The translations under genes and the position numbers were made by a program. From Thermoplasmata archaeon (GTDB lineage Bacteria > Actinomycetota > Acidimicrobiia > Acidimicrobiales > Acidimicrobiaceae): a stretch of DNA of 30,260 nucleotides. The stretch covers positions 1 to 30,260 of the forward strand of contig JAKBHQ010000260.1 in the NCBI GenBank assembly GCA_021836665.1. Direction: 5' to 3'. The notes beneath the pieces were generated by a model. It made no database searches. It had not been told where the DNA came from and saw only the letters and a list, made by a program, of their open reading frames with translations. The stretch's first letter is position 1; the number at the start of each line of letters is the position of its first letter. Of this stretch, positions 15,518-23,874 are shown in pieces.

Positions 15518-16162
15518 ATGCCGCGGGTGTTTTTGCGTTCTTATGGTAGAGTCATGATGGGTCGGAAGTGGGGTTCCTCCGTGCCGTGGGGTCACGTCGG
15601 GGTAGGCAATGTCGGGTTTGGCCTTCTCCTGGCGATAGTATCAATTGGCGTTGGAGCTGGGTTTAATTTCGGCCTTGCTTCGTTTACGGCCGGAAGTAAG
15701 GTACCTAGCGCTGCGGTCATTACCACGGACCAATCAAGCAGCCACGCTTCAAAAAAGTCGATCGTCTCTACCGAAGTACAAAGTTCCTCCGAGTCTGAAT
15801 TAACTGAACCCAACGCTCGGGCGGGAAGCGAAGGGCCTGACAAAAGAGCCAATTCGTCAGGCATACTTCAGATTGCTCCTTCGTCTCCGGTAGACCAGAT
15901 TCCGAACGTTGGCGTGGTCGAGCCAGGTGACGCAACGAATAATCAGACCCCTCCTTCCCAGGGGCAAGTATTCTTCGGCGAAGGATCCGCCTCCAAATCT
16001 CCCACTGGACAGATGTCCGGCGATGAAAGTACTAAGTCCCCGGTCCAGGCTACGGTGGAGACGCCTACGGTGACCAGTCAGGGCACGATAACGCAGCCCA
16101 AGGCAATTTCGCAATCCCCCGTCGACGAGGTAACCGCTACATCTAACCATGGTGATGGCTGA
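15518..16162 (+). CDS. Membrane-anchored Ser/Thr/Pro-rich protein, unknown function
   Basis: A 214-aa protein with one clear membrane segment (about residues 31-55, GFGLLLAIVSIGVGAGFNFG). The rest, roughly 155 residues, is low complexity and probably disordered, rich in Ser, Thr, Pro, Gln and acidic residues. Basic residues before the membrane segment suggest the tail faces outside. I recognise no family. Its last 14 bases overlap the sensor kinase start, so it belongs to the two-component operon and may be a target, accessory sensor or wall-spanning partner. The ATG at 15518 has a poor SD; an ATG at 15554 would shorten the N terminus by 12 residues. Confidence 0.7.
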   Translation: MPRVFLRSYGRVMMGRKWGSSVPWGHVGVGNVGFGLLLAIVSIGVGAGFNFGLASFTAGSKVPSAAVITTDQSSSHASKKSIVSTEVQSSSESELTEPNARAGSEGPDKRANSSGILQIAPSSPVDQIPNVGVVEPGDATNNQTPPSQGQVFFGEGSASKSPTGQMSGDESTKSPVQATVETPTVTSQGTITQPKAISQSPVDEVTATSNHGDG

Positions 16163-17732
16163 GCTGATGGGAGCCCAAGCGGATCGGAACATCAAGGAGA
16201 GGTTTTTTGTCCGATATAGGAGACGAGTACTTGCGGGAAGAGTGCTGGGCACTGCAGGCCGACTGGTAGCCCTCTATGGGGTTGTCACTTCGGTAGTTTT
16301 AGGGTTGTCGGTTTATCAAGTAGTAAATAATTTTTCCCAACACTACATGGGACTTGCCCGGTCGGACTTGGGAGGTGAAGTGCCGGAGTTTTCTACAGCG
16401 GCCTCGGTCCGCACCCAGGGTCAATCACTCTTCAGTTTCTCTGAGTATTATCTCCGGAGCCACGGCTCGCTGTCGCAGCATCGAATTGTGATAGCTCTAG
16501 CAAATCAGACGACGCTTGCCTCCACTGGAGCGTCTTGGCTCGTGAGCGTTCCGATAGTGAGTTCAATGCTCAAACATCCGCCGGCCCGGACGATCTTTTA
16601 TACCACTTCCTATGGGGCAAGGGGTCCAATACTTATTCTTGGTTCGCCGATTATGCAGAACTCTAAACCAGTTGGTCTTTTAGTCGCCGAGTCTTCGCTA
16701 GCTAGTCTCTACAGCCAAAAGCGACAGGTGGCACTCCTGTCTGGTTTTGAGGCCCTCGTTGCCCTAGTCTTTTCCATCTTGTCTAGCTACTACCTTTTGC
16801 GACGTGTCATGAAGGCTGTCGGCGCGATCACCGAGGCGGCGGTCGAGATATACCAGGGCGACTTGGATACTCGGCTGGTTGATGCGGGTGAAAAAGACGA
16901 GGTAGGTGGCTTGGTAGCCGCTTTCAACCAGATGATCGCAAAGATATCCGATACCCTAAAGGCCCAACAGAGGCTTTTGGCGGACGTCTCGCACCAATTA
17001 CGTACTCCACTTACCGTCATGCGCGGGAATCTGGAGCTTTTGCAGATCTCAAAAGACGAGCCAGAGGAGGTTACTGCGACCGCAGCGGTACTTCTCGAAG
17101 AGATTGACTACATGAGTTCGATGATCGACAAGCTCCTCCTGCTCGAGCGCTCTACGTCCGGTGGATTTCTAAACGTCGAGCCAATCGACTTGCGGACCTT
17201 TTTGTACGACCTGTTCGGCTCTGCCCAAATGCTTGGTGAACGAAATTGGGTTTTAGGAGAGGTACCCGACTTGGTGGTAGTGGCCGATGGGCCGAAGCTT
17301 CGAGGGGCCCTGCTGAACCTCCTCGAAAATGCCGTCAAGGCTTCGAAAGTTGGAACCAAGATTGAGCTTGAGGCTAACCTTTTGAAAAGTGCCAAAGGTA
17401 GCCGTGTCGCAATATCGGTAAGAGACGAAGGAATGGGAATCGCTCCAGAGCTTCAGGAGCGGGTTTTCCGACGCTTCGAGAGAGGAGACACTTCGGATAG
17501 CAGGGGAACGGGCCTAGGGCTAGCCATAGTCAAAGCGATAGTCGACGCACATCACGGCGTGGTTGAACTCGAAAGTAGGGTCGGGGTTGGATCGAAGTTC
17601 ACTTTGGTCATACCTGTCAACTACGAAGATTCTCCTCAATTTGAACCATCGGGAGATTTCCAACTGCCCGAAATCGGAAGTTCTAATATTGAAAGCGGGG
17701 TCAAGAGTGCACATAGCAGTGGTAGAAGATGA
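16149..17732 (+). CDS. Sensor histidine kinase
   Basis: A 527-aa membrane kinase. TM1 is about residues 36-59, an extracytoplasmic sensor domain of about 135 residues follows, and TM2 is about 198-218. A HAMP linker ends near EVGGLVAAFNQM (251-262). The HisKA dimerisation helix has LLADVSHQLRTPLT with phospho-acceptor His282. The ATPase domain shows the N box NLLENAVKAS (390-399), the G1 box DEGMGIAP (426-433), RVFRRFERG and the G2 box GTGLGLAIV (453-461). All catalytic motifs are intact. It starts inside the previous gene and overlaps the response-regulator gene by 26 bases, so the three are one operon. The signal is unknown. Confidence 0.93.
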   Translation: MVMAELMGAQADRNIKERFFVRYRRRVLAGRVLGTAGRLVALYGVVTSVVLGLSVYQVVNNFSQHYMGLARSDLGGEVPEFSTAASVRTQGQSLFSFSEYYLRSHGSLSQHRIVIALANQTTLASTGASWLVSVPIVSSMLKHPPARTIFYTTSYGARGPILILGSPIMQNSKPVGLLVAESSLASLYSQKRQVALLSGFEALVALVFSILSSYYLLRRVMKAVGAITEAAVEIYQGDLDTRLVDAGEKDEVGGLVAAFNQMIAKISDTLKAQQRLLADVSHQLRTPLTVMRGNLELLQISKDEPEEVTATAAVLLEEIDYMSSMIDKLLLLERSTSGGFLNVEPIDLRTFLYDLFGSAQMLGERNWVLGEVPDLVVVADGPKLRGALLNLLENAVKASKVGTKIELEANLLKSAKGSRVAISVRDEGMGIAPELQERVFRRFERGDTSDSRGTGLGLAIVKAIVDAHHGVVELESRVGVGSKFTLVIPVNYEDSPQFEPSGDFQLPEIGSSNIESGVKSAHSSGRR

Positions 17733-18387
17733 TGAGCGCATAGCCTCATTCCTCTCTAAGGGTCTAAAGGCCGAAGGGTATGTGACCACGGTGATAGGAG
17801 ATGGTAGTCACGCACGGGACTTTTTGCCCCTGATTGAGGAAGAGCTAGACCTGATCCTGCTGGACCTTTCTCTGCCATCGGTCAACGGGTTGGAACTTCT
17901 CCGCTTTTGGAGGGATAAGGGCGTCGCCACACCGGTGATCATCCTAACAGCGAGGGATGAGGTCAGTGAAAAGGTAAAAGGTCTAGACGCAGGGGCGACG
18001 GATTATGTGACCAAGCCCTTTCACTTTGCCGAGCTACTTGCGCGTATAAGGGCGGCCCTTAGAACCTCTGAGCAGTCGGCAAGCACGACTCTCGTAGCTG
18101 GAGACCTTAGTCTCGACCTGATAACTAAAGTGGCTTGGCGTGCTGGGAGGCGTATCGATCTATCGCCTCGCGAGTGGGCACTTTTGGAGCTATTCCTCCG
18201 CAATCCATACCAGGTACTTTCGAGGACACAGATACTTAGCCATGTATGGGAGTACAGCTTTGATCCGGGATCCAATGTTGTAGACGTATACGTCGGTTAT
18301 TTGCGGAAGAAGATCAATTTTCCAGGGCTTACACCGCTTTTGCAAACGATCAGAGGGGCCGGTTATCGGTTAAGTCCCCCTTCATAA
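17707..18387 (+). CDS. OmpR-family response regulator
   Basis: A 226-aa regulator. The receiver domain (about 1-115) has the acidic pocket EDDE (7-10), phospho-acceptor Asp53 in LILLDLSLP, the switch Thr in ILTARDE and Lys103 in YVTKPF. The C-terminal winged helix (about 130-225) has LSPREWALLELFLRNP, SRTQILSHVWEYSFDPGSNV and the wing TIRGAGYRL. The open frame extends upstream to 17563 inside the kinase gene, but the receiver fold begins at VHIAVVEDD. The GTG at 17707-17709, preceded by GGGG six bases upstream, is therefore the start. The cognate partner is surely the overlapping histidine kinase. Target genes are unknown; the membrane protein at the head of the operon is one candidate. Confidence 0.94.
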   Translation: MHIAVVEDDERIASFLSKGLKAEGYVTTVIGDGSHARDFLPLIEEELDLILLDLSLPSVNGLELLRFWRDKGVATPVIILTARDEVSEKVKGLDAGATDYVTKPFHFAELLARIRAALRTSEQSASTTLVAGDLSLDLITKVAWRAGRRIDLSPREWALLELFLRNPYQVLSRTQILSHVWEYSFDPGSNVVDVYVGYLRKKINFPGLTPLLQTIRGAGYRLSPPS

Positions 18388-18417
18388 ATTGTGTTGTGTC
18401 GATGTGTATTCAATGTT

Positions 18418-18495
18418 GATCAGGGTTATTGATCAGGGTTATTGATCAGGGTTATTGATCAGGGTTATTGATCAGGGTTATTGATCAGGGTTATT
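18418..18495. repeat. Six perfect tandem copies of a 13-bp unit
   Basis: GATCAGGGTTATT is repeated six times without a mismatch. The array lies between convergent genes and covers the last codons of the diiron-protein gene: read on the minus strand it encodes the tail LINNPDQ and its stop TAA (18465-18467). The unit length is not a multiple of three, so reading shifts frame each copy; the stop is reached in the third copy from the coding side, so changes in copies beyond that would not alter the protein. Each junction contains TGATCA. The perfect identity suggests recent expansion. Confidence 0.95.
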
Positions 18496-19574
18496 GAGTC
18501 TGATTTGGCGGCCTCTATTGTCTCTTCTACCTGGCTAATCCGTTTTCTGTCGAATTCCTCGGCTTGTGTTTCATCGTCTTTCATAACTTCGTCGATGTTG
18601 GTGTCGGCGAACCCAATTACACCCATCTTCTCGAAAGAATCTCTAATTGTTGGTCCCCAAAGACCAATGTCTTTCAGGATAGGTACGATCCGCATGAATA
18701 AAAATGACCTAAATTGGACCTGTCCTGGCGACTCCTTCATCCATTTGACACATTCGGCTACGTCGTAGCCGAGGGTATCCCAAACCTCTTCAGAGAGAAA
18801 TCGATCTCGCATGCTAAGGCAAGCCTCTGCTGCAAATTCTTCCCTTTCCTGTCTCTCTTTGGAGGTAAGCTGTGGGTAGAAGTCCTTCAGGGCATTCCTG
18901 CCAAATGCCACATGGCGCGCTTCGTCCTGCATTACATAGGCGGTAATTGTGCGACCGAGCTCGTTGGTCGTGAAGTTTCTAATCAATCCAAACGCCGCAA
19001 GGGCTAGACCTTCGATAAGAACCTGCATTCCCAGATATGTCATGTCCCACCTGGAGTCGGTGAGTACGTCTTCGAGTAGAGATTTCAAGTTTGGATTGAT
19101 TGGATAGGCAAGGCCGAGTTTGTCCAGGTAGGTTGAGTAGACTTCCATATGTCTGGCCTCATCGAATACTTGGGTAGCTGCATAGTATTTGGCGTCTAGT
19201 TCTGGGACAGTTTGGACAATTTTGGAAGCGCAGATCAGCGCGCCTTGCTCGCCATGGAGAAATTGCGAAAATTGCCAGGCGACAATGTGTCGTCGTAGAT
19301 CAACCTTCTCCTTTAGTGAAAGCCTGGGCCAAATTGGGGATCCGAAAAGGGGGATCATATCGTCGGAGCTTCCTAGAGGATTGTCATGGTCGATTTGAAG
19401 GTCCCAGTCAATTCTGACCTTTGCATCCCACTGTCGCCTTTTACCCTTATCGTAGAGGTTGAGCAGTTTTTCCCTTGACGAGTCATAGTCCCAGCTAAAC
19501 TGGACAGCGCCGGAGCCATCTTGTAGCTTCCAGCCTGTTTTATCTACGGGTACGACAAACGACTTCTTCCCCAT
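18465..19574 (-). CDS. Ferritin-like diiron-carboxylate protein (ribonucleotide reductase R2-like fold)
   Basis: A 369-aa protein with a full six-residue diiron site in a four-helix bundle: Glu109 (HGEQGALI), Glu139 with His142 (DEARHMEV), Glu189 (LIEGLALAAFG), and Glu218 with His221 (DEARHVAFG). This spacing is that of ferritin-like oxidases and RNR R2 relatives, and of the AurF-type N-oxygenase or ferritin-like proteins annotated in actinobacteria. I do not see the C-terminal features expected of a true R2 subunit, and no nrdE partner is near. It probably activates O2 for hydroxylation or desaturation of an unknown substrate. The ATG has AGGGGG five bases upstream. Its last residues are encoded by a 13-bp tandem repeat, so the natural tail may have been replaced. 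Confidence 0.8.
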   Translation of the reverse strand: MGKKSFVVPVDKTGWKLQDGSGAVQFSWDYDSSREKLLNLYDKGKRRQWDAKVRIDWDLQIDHDNPLGSSDDMIPLFGSPIWPRLSLKEKVDLRRHIVAWQFSQFLHGEQGALICASKIVQTVPELDAKYYAATQVFDEARHMEVYSTYLDKLGLAYPINPNLKSLLEDVLTDSRWDMTYLGMQVLIEGLALAAFGLIRNFTTNELGRTITAYVMQDEARHVAFGRNALKDFYPQLTSKERQEREEFAAEACLSMRDRFLSEEVWDTLGYDVAECVKWMKESPGQVQFRSFLFMRIVPILKDIGLWGPTIRDSFEKMGVIGFADTNIDEVMKDDETQAEEFDRKRISQVEETIEAAKSDSITLINNPDQ

Positions 19575-19655
19575 TTGGACCCCCTGTCGTCTTTAGCATA
19601 GAGCTGCTTGACCACCAAGGATATCGCAGGTTTTGTAGATATGGTTCGCGGTAGG

Positions 19656-20264
19656 TTAGCTGGGCTTCGAAAGGGTGCCGATGCCTGGATAGTTGGTGTG
19701 ACCCTCCAGGGCAGTTTGCGCAAGTAGCATTGCTAGAAGTACGCCAAATATCCCATAGGGCATTAGGGTTTGAATGGGCTTGACTATTAGTACGTCTAGG
19801 CCGGAACCTATTGGCCCATTTTTTGCCGAGCCAATTAGCACTACGTCACCTGAGGAGTCGATAAGGTGAAGTCCCGTTGGGCCATCGACTTTCATTGCCA
19901 TTCTCGACCGACCGTCTGCGGTCTGGATTCTGGCGAAAACCGGTGCGTGTTTGGAAGAAGGAAGGTTGAATACCATAGTTGTGGAAGGTTGTAGAGCACG
20001 GTTGAGAAGAGCCGTTGAGACCTTGCCTTCTAGGTGGTGGGAGATTAAGTAAAACTGAGAGGTGTGAGTGGAAGCGTGCCTAATCTGCCAGACGTCGTCG
20101 AGCGGAACGGCTATCGCAACCTCAGTTTCTCCGGCCAACCAGTGGAAGCCATCTTTGTCCCCGATCAATTGATAGCTCCCAGATCCATCGGGCGAAAGCC
20201 CACAAAATGGGCAAGTCTGAGAGGTGTTGGGGAGGGGTAGACCACAAGCCGAGCAAGATTCCAC
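19656..20264 (-). CDS. Zinc-ribbon membrane protein of unknown function
   Basis: A 202-aa protein. The N terminus holds a zinc ribbon, CSAC-x10-CPFC (Cys4, 7, 18, 21). A middle region of about 130 residues rich in beta-strand-like sequence follows, then one membrane segment (about 168-186, YGIFGVLLAMLLAQTALEG) and a short tail. A scramblase-like beta-barrel fold (LURP/Tubby type) would fit the pattern of strands and the C-terminal helix, but that is a guess. The GTG start has no well-spaced SD and is 32 bases downstream of the LOG gene, so it is probably in the fbiC-LOG operon and translated after it. Confidence 0.65.
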   Translation of the reverse strand: MESCSACGLPLPNTSQTCPFCGLSPDGSGSYQLIGDKDGFHWLAGETEVAIAVPLDDVWQIRHASTHTSQFYLISHHLEGKVSTALLNRALQPSTTMVFNLPSSKHAPVFARIQTADGRSRMAMKVDGPTGLHLIDSSGDVVLIGSAKNGPIGSGLDVLIVKPIQTLMPYGIFGVLLAMLLAQTALEGHTNYPGIGTLSKPS

Positions 20265-20296
20265 CCTATATTTTTCGGTCTTTTCGGCCGTTTCCT

Positions 20297-21349
20297 TTAG
20301 CCTTCGAGGTTCATAAAGTCGATCAATGATCTAAGTCCAGCGTATGACCTACGGTTGAATTTGAAGTGGAGGCGATACAGATCGACATGGTCTTCGTCTG
20401 AAATCTCTACATGATGGGGATGTATAGCTTCAATCCTTCCCGTAGTACAAAGGGCGCCATAGCGCTCATTTACCTTTTCGATCAGTTCTTCACGGGGCTT
20501 CCTCTTCAGCCGTAGCACTAAGTCGTCGCCGATCCACCTCAGCGAATGGTAGTTGGCATAGAAACGAACAATTTCGCCCTTCGCTTCTTCGGTGGAGTGG
20601 CAAATTCTATATAGCTTTAGATCTTCTTCGGAGATTAGCCCTCGTGTAGCAGCCTGAGTTTTCAAGAAGTGCTCTAACGCTTCCCAATACCCCATTCCTT
20701 CTGGTTCGACCAGCACAAGCGGAGCCAGTTGGGCTTTCCCTGTCTGCATTAGTGTGAGTAGCTCAAAGGTTTCGTCCAAAGTGCCAAACCCTCCTGGGAG
20801 AGAGGCGAAGGCGTCGGACTCCTTCATAAGCATCAATTTCCTGGTGAAGAAGTACTTCATCTCTAGCAACTTCACTCCACCGCCCGGTTCAACGAACGGT
20901 TGTTCGAACGGGAGACTTATATTAATCCCGAAAGCCTTATGTGCGCCTGCCCCGGAAATTCCGGCCGCCATTATCCCCGGCCCTCCCCCGGTAACGATCA
21001 TCCAGCTATCCGCAGCCACCAGTCCGGCGAGTTCTTTTGACATTTGATAGCTAGCTTCGTCTGGTGAAGTTCTGGCCGACCCAAAGATGGTCAACTTTCT
21101 AACTCCTCTATAAGGTGCGAAAAGATCGAAAGCGTGACTGAGCTCAGCAAGAGCTGAGTTCATAATCTTAAGATCGAGTCGGTCCTTCTTGGACCCGGCG
21201 ATCGAGACAGCCTCGCCGATCAGGCGTAGGATAATGTCCCTGTTTGCGGTATCTTCGCCCAGTGATTCGAGGAGGTCGAACACTTGCTGGCGGGCCCTCT
21301 CAAAATTCTGCCACTGACCACCTGGTTGCGAGGGTGCTTTAGTGGTCAC
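20297..21349 (-). CDS. LOG-family nucleotide 5'-monophosphate nucleosidase
   Basis: A 350-aa protein of the LOG (formerly lysine-decarboxylase-like) family, which hydrolyses nucleoside monophosphates to free base and ribose 5-phosphate. The signature is complete: KLTIFGSART (85-94), the nucleotide-binding GGGPGIMAAG (121-130), KYFFTRKLMLM (165-175) and catalytic LPGGFGTLDETFE (184-196). An extra N-terminal region of about 80 residues and a C-terminal region of about 100 make it longer than plant or mycobacterial LOG proteins and closer to PpnN-type enzymes in size. The GTG start (21347-21349) overlaps the fbiC stop in GTGA, so the two are translationally coupled. A cytokinin role should not be assumed. 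Confidence 0.85.
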   Translation of the reverse strand: MTTKAPSQPGGQWQNFERARQQVFDLLESLGEDTANRDIILRLIGEAVSIAGSKKDRLDLKIMNSALAELSHAFDLFAPYRGVRKLTIFGSARTSPDEASYQMSKELAGLVAADSWMIVTGGGPGIMAAGISGAGAHKAFGINISLPFEQPFVEPGGGVKLLEMKYFFTRKLMLMKESDAFASLPGGFGTLDETFELLTLMQTGKAQLAPLVLVEPEGMGYWEALEHFLKTQAATRGLISEEDLKLYRICHSTEEAKGEIVRFYANYHSLRWIGDDLVLRLKRKPREELIEKVNERYGALCTTGRIEAIHPHHVEISDEDHVDLYRLHFKFNRRSYAGLRSLIDFMNLEG

Positions 21350-23622
21350 CTTTCAATGTTCCTGCTGGGTTTTGGGTTGACTATTCCATAAAGGGTGTTC
21401 CTCTGAAAGAGCGGGCGGTTAGCGCGTTTTGCGATTTCTAAAAAATCCTCGACCTCTAATGATCGCCCGTGCTCTGATCCCGCGGCGTGTGAGATGTTTT
21501 CATCCATCAGTGTTCCGCCAAGGTCGTTACACCCTGAACGAAGCAGGATGTCGGTTCCCTTCGGGCCCATCTTCACCCAACTTGCCTGGATATTATCGAT
21601 TGCACCACTATAAGCGAGCCTTCCAACGGCATGCATGAGCAGAGTCTCTCGAAAGGTCGGGCCTTTCCTGGAGCGATGCTGGAGGAATATCGGCGATCCC
21701 ATGTGGACAAACGGGAGTGGCACGAATTCAGTGAAACCCGACGTCTTGCGTTGTAGGTTCCTCGTGGCCAGGATGTGCTTGACCCAGTGCCGTGGCTCTT
21801 CGATAGACCCAAACATAATTGTTACGTTTGAGTTCAGACCTACTTCGTGGGCGACACTATGTACTTCCAACCAAGTGTCGGTATCGATCTTGTCGGGGCA
21901 CAAGACGGACCTCACCTCGTCATCGAGTATTTCGGCTGCTGTGCCGGGCAGTGTTCTTAATCCAGCATCTTTTAGCATGGTCAGATACTTTCGTAAGGGG
22001 AGACCTGCTCTCGTGGCCCCTTGATATACCTCCAGTGCAGAGAACGCATGGATATGGATGGTGGGCGATACTGACCTAATGGACTTGACTAGGCTCAGGT
22101 AGTACTCTGCATCAAAGCTCGGATGTATGCCGCCCTGCAGACATACTTCGGTAGCCCCGTGAGCTTCGGCTTCCAGTACGCGCCTTTGGACTTCTTCAAG
22201 TTCGAGTAGGTAGGGGTTTCCCCTCAGATTCAGAGACAATGGCCCTTTCGAAAAGGCACAAAACCTGCACTTGAAGGTGCAGATATTCGTGTAATTGATG
22301 TTCCGGTTATTTACGAAGGTGATGGCTTCACCACTAATTTTTTGACGCATCTGATCGGCGGCCTCACAGACCTGGTCTACCTCTGAACCACGAGCAGAAA
22401 ACAGCGTGAGGATTTCGTCCTCGCCTGGTATCTCTCCAGAGGTGATCCCATCTAACACCTCATTGACTGCACCCTTGATGATTTTGGTACCGTTAGACCT
22501 TATTGAAGGTGGGTCGATTGCTCCTCCCGAGACCCAGTCGTCCTCCCTGGCGAGCCCGGCAGATTCGGACGCTGCCAGCACTCGGAAGTGTAGGGCAGGG
22601 TCTATCCAGCGCTTTGGAGCTAAGGAAAAGGCGGGCTGTATTGCAAGCCTTGGCACAAGGGAAAATCCAATCGATTCGAGCTCCTTGGCTAGGATCTCGA
22701 TGTGGGGCCAAGGACGCTCCGGATTAACGTGATCGACGGTAATTGGGGAGATACCACCAAAATCGGAGACTCCGGCATCTAATAGCGCCGAAGCGTCTTC
22801 GCTCAAATTCGGTGGGGCTTGAACGACGATATCCTCTGGAAGTATCAACCTGGCTAGGGCAATTGCCCTTTGATAGGTATCCAACGAGGGAGGAGGGAGT
22901 TCTGCCATGCTGGTTCGTGGCTTGGGAAGAAAGTTTTGGACGATCACCTCTTGGATATGGCCAAACTCATTGTGCAAGTTAGCGATGACTTCTAGGGACC
23001 TCACCCTATCCGCTTCGTCCTCTCCTATGCCAACAAGTATTCCGGTCGTAAATGCGATGCCATACCTTCCTGCGGAACGAAGTGTGCTAAGCCGGCGATC
23101 GACCGATTTGTCCGGAGCTAGCTTGTGACAAGCCAGAGAATCGTTGGTGCTTTCCAGCATCATCCCCTGTGAAACCGCCACTTCGCGCAACTTGGAGAGT
23201 TCGTCGGGACCAATTGCGCCCGCGTTGGTATGAATGAGCAGTGAAGTGTTTTCGTTGATAGCTTTAGCGGCTGCATAGAGATAGTCGGTGGTGGACTCGT
23301 ATCCTCGCTGGTGAAGCCAACCGCGTGCGGCGGCGTATTTGAGCTCCGGTTTTTCACCCAGAGTGAATAGTGCTTCTCTAACACCTATGTGCTCAGACCG
23401 TCTCGCCAATTCAACTACTTCATCGAGATCCATGTATGCGGACTCAGTTTTTCTGGGGGGCCTGGCGAAGGTGCAGTATCCGCATCTGTTTTGGCAAAGC
23501 ATTGTAAGTGGGAAAAATGCTTTAGGCGAATAGGTGATTCGGGTTCCAGAGATCGAATAGCGCTTCTCGGCGGCCGCAAGTAGTAACTCGCTCGTGGGCA
23601 ATTTCGTTAGTGTTTGACTCAT
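21346..23622 (-). CDS. fbiC: 7,8-didemethyl-8-hydroxy-5-deazariboflavin synthase (bifunctional FbiC)
   Basis: Makes Fo, the deazaflavin core of cofactor F420, from tyrosine and a ribityl-aminouracil. It is the fused form typical of actinobacteria, with CofG-like and CofH-like radical-SAM halves. Numbered from the chosen start (758 aa), the first cluster is CQNRCGYC (Cys43, 47, 50) after SPKAFFPLT; the second is CTFKCRFC near residue 450 after NRNINYTN. Other landmarks are EALFTLGEKPE, VIVQNFLPKPRT, VNPERPWPHIE, GATEVCLQGGI, LPGTAAEILDDEVR, FVPLPFVHMGSP and GGTLMDENISHAAGSEHG. The ATG at 23620-23622 gives a natural N terminus; an ATG at 23664 would add 14 residues. Neither has a clear SD. It heads an operon with the LOG gene. 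Confidence 0.95.
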   Translation of the reverse strand: MSQTLTKLPTSELLLAAAEKRYSISGTRITYSPKAFFPLTMLCQNRCGYCTFARPPRKTESAYMDLDEVVELARRSEHIGVREALFTLGEKPELKYAAARGWLHQRGYESTTDYLYAAAKAINENTSLLIHTNAGAIGPDELSKLREVAVSQGMMLESTNDSLACHKLAPDKSVDRRLSTLRSAGRYGIAFTTGILVGIGEDEADRVRSLEVIANLHNEFGHIQEVIVQNFLPKPRTSMAELPPPSLDTYQRAIALARLILPEDIVVQAPPNLSEDASALLDAGVSDFGGISPITVDHVNPERPWPHIEILAKELESIGFSLVPRLAIQPAFSLAPKRWIDPALHFRVLAASESAGLAREDDWVSGGAIDPPSIRSNGTKIIKGAVNEVLDGITSGEIPGEDEILTLFSARGSEVDQVCEAADQMRQKISGEAITFVNNRNINYTNICTFKCRFCAFSKGPLSLNLRGNPYLLELEEVQRRVLEAEAHGATEVCLQGGIHPSFDAEYYLSLVKSIRSVSPTIHIHAFSALEVYQGATRAGLPLRKYLTMLKDAGLRTLPGTAAEILDDEVRSVLCPDKIDTDTWLEVHSVAHEVGLNSNVTIMFGSIEEPRHWVKHILATRNLQRKTSGFTEFVPLPFVHMGSPIFLQHRSRKGPTFRETLLMHAVGRLAYSGAIDNIQASWVKMGPKGTDILLRSGCNDLGGTLMDENISHAAGSEHGRSLEVEDFLEIAKRANRPLFQRNTLYGIVNPKPSRNIER

Positions 23623-23874
23623 TAACCAACAACCTAACCGAAACTGGCCCGTTTGGCTAGGCATCCAGACAAGGCAGATCGAACAGGTAGGAATTGGATC
23701 TTGGGCGGAAGTGGAACCCCTACATCGTGGCGGCTTGCTCCAAGCTAGGAGGTGCCTTGTGGCTTAGGGCAAAATTTTCCAATCTCTCGTACCAAAGTGG
23801 GCGGGTGTCATTTCTGCCTTCTTGGCCTGTAGTTCCTTCTTGTTGGAGATCGGCGCATGCCTGGAGGGTGGTGG

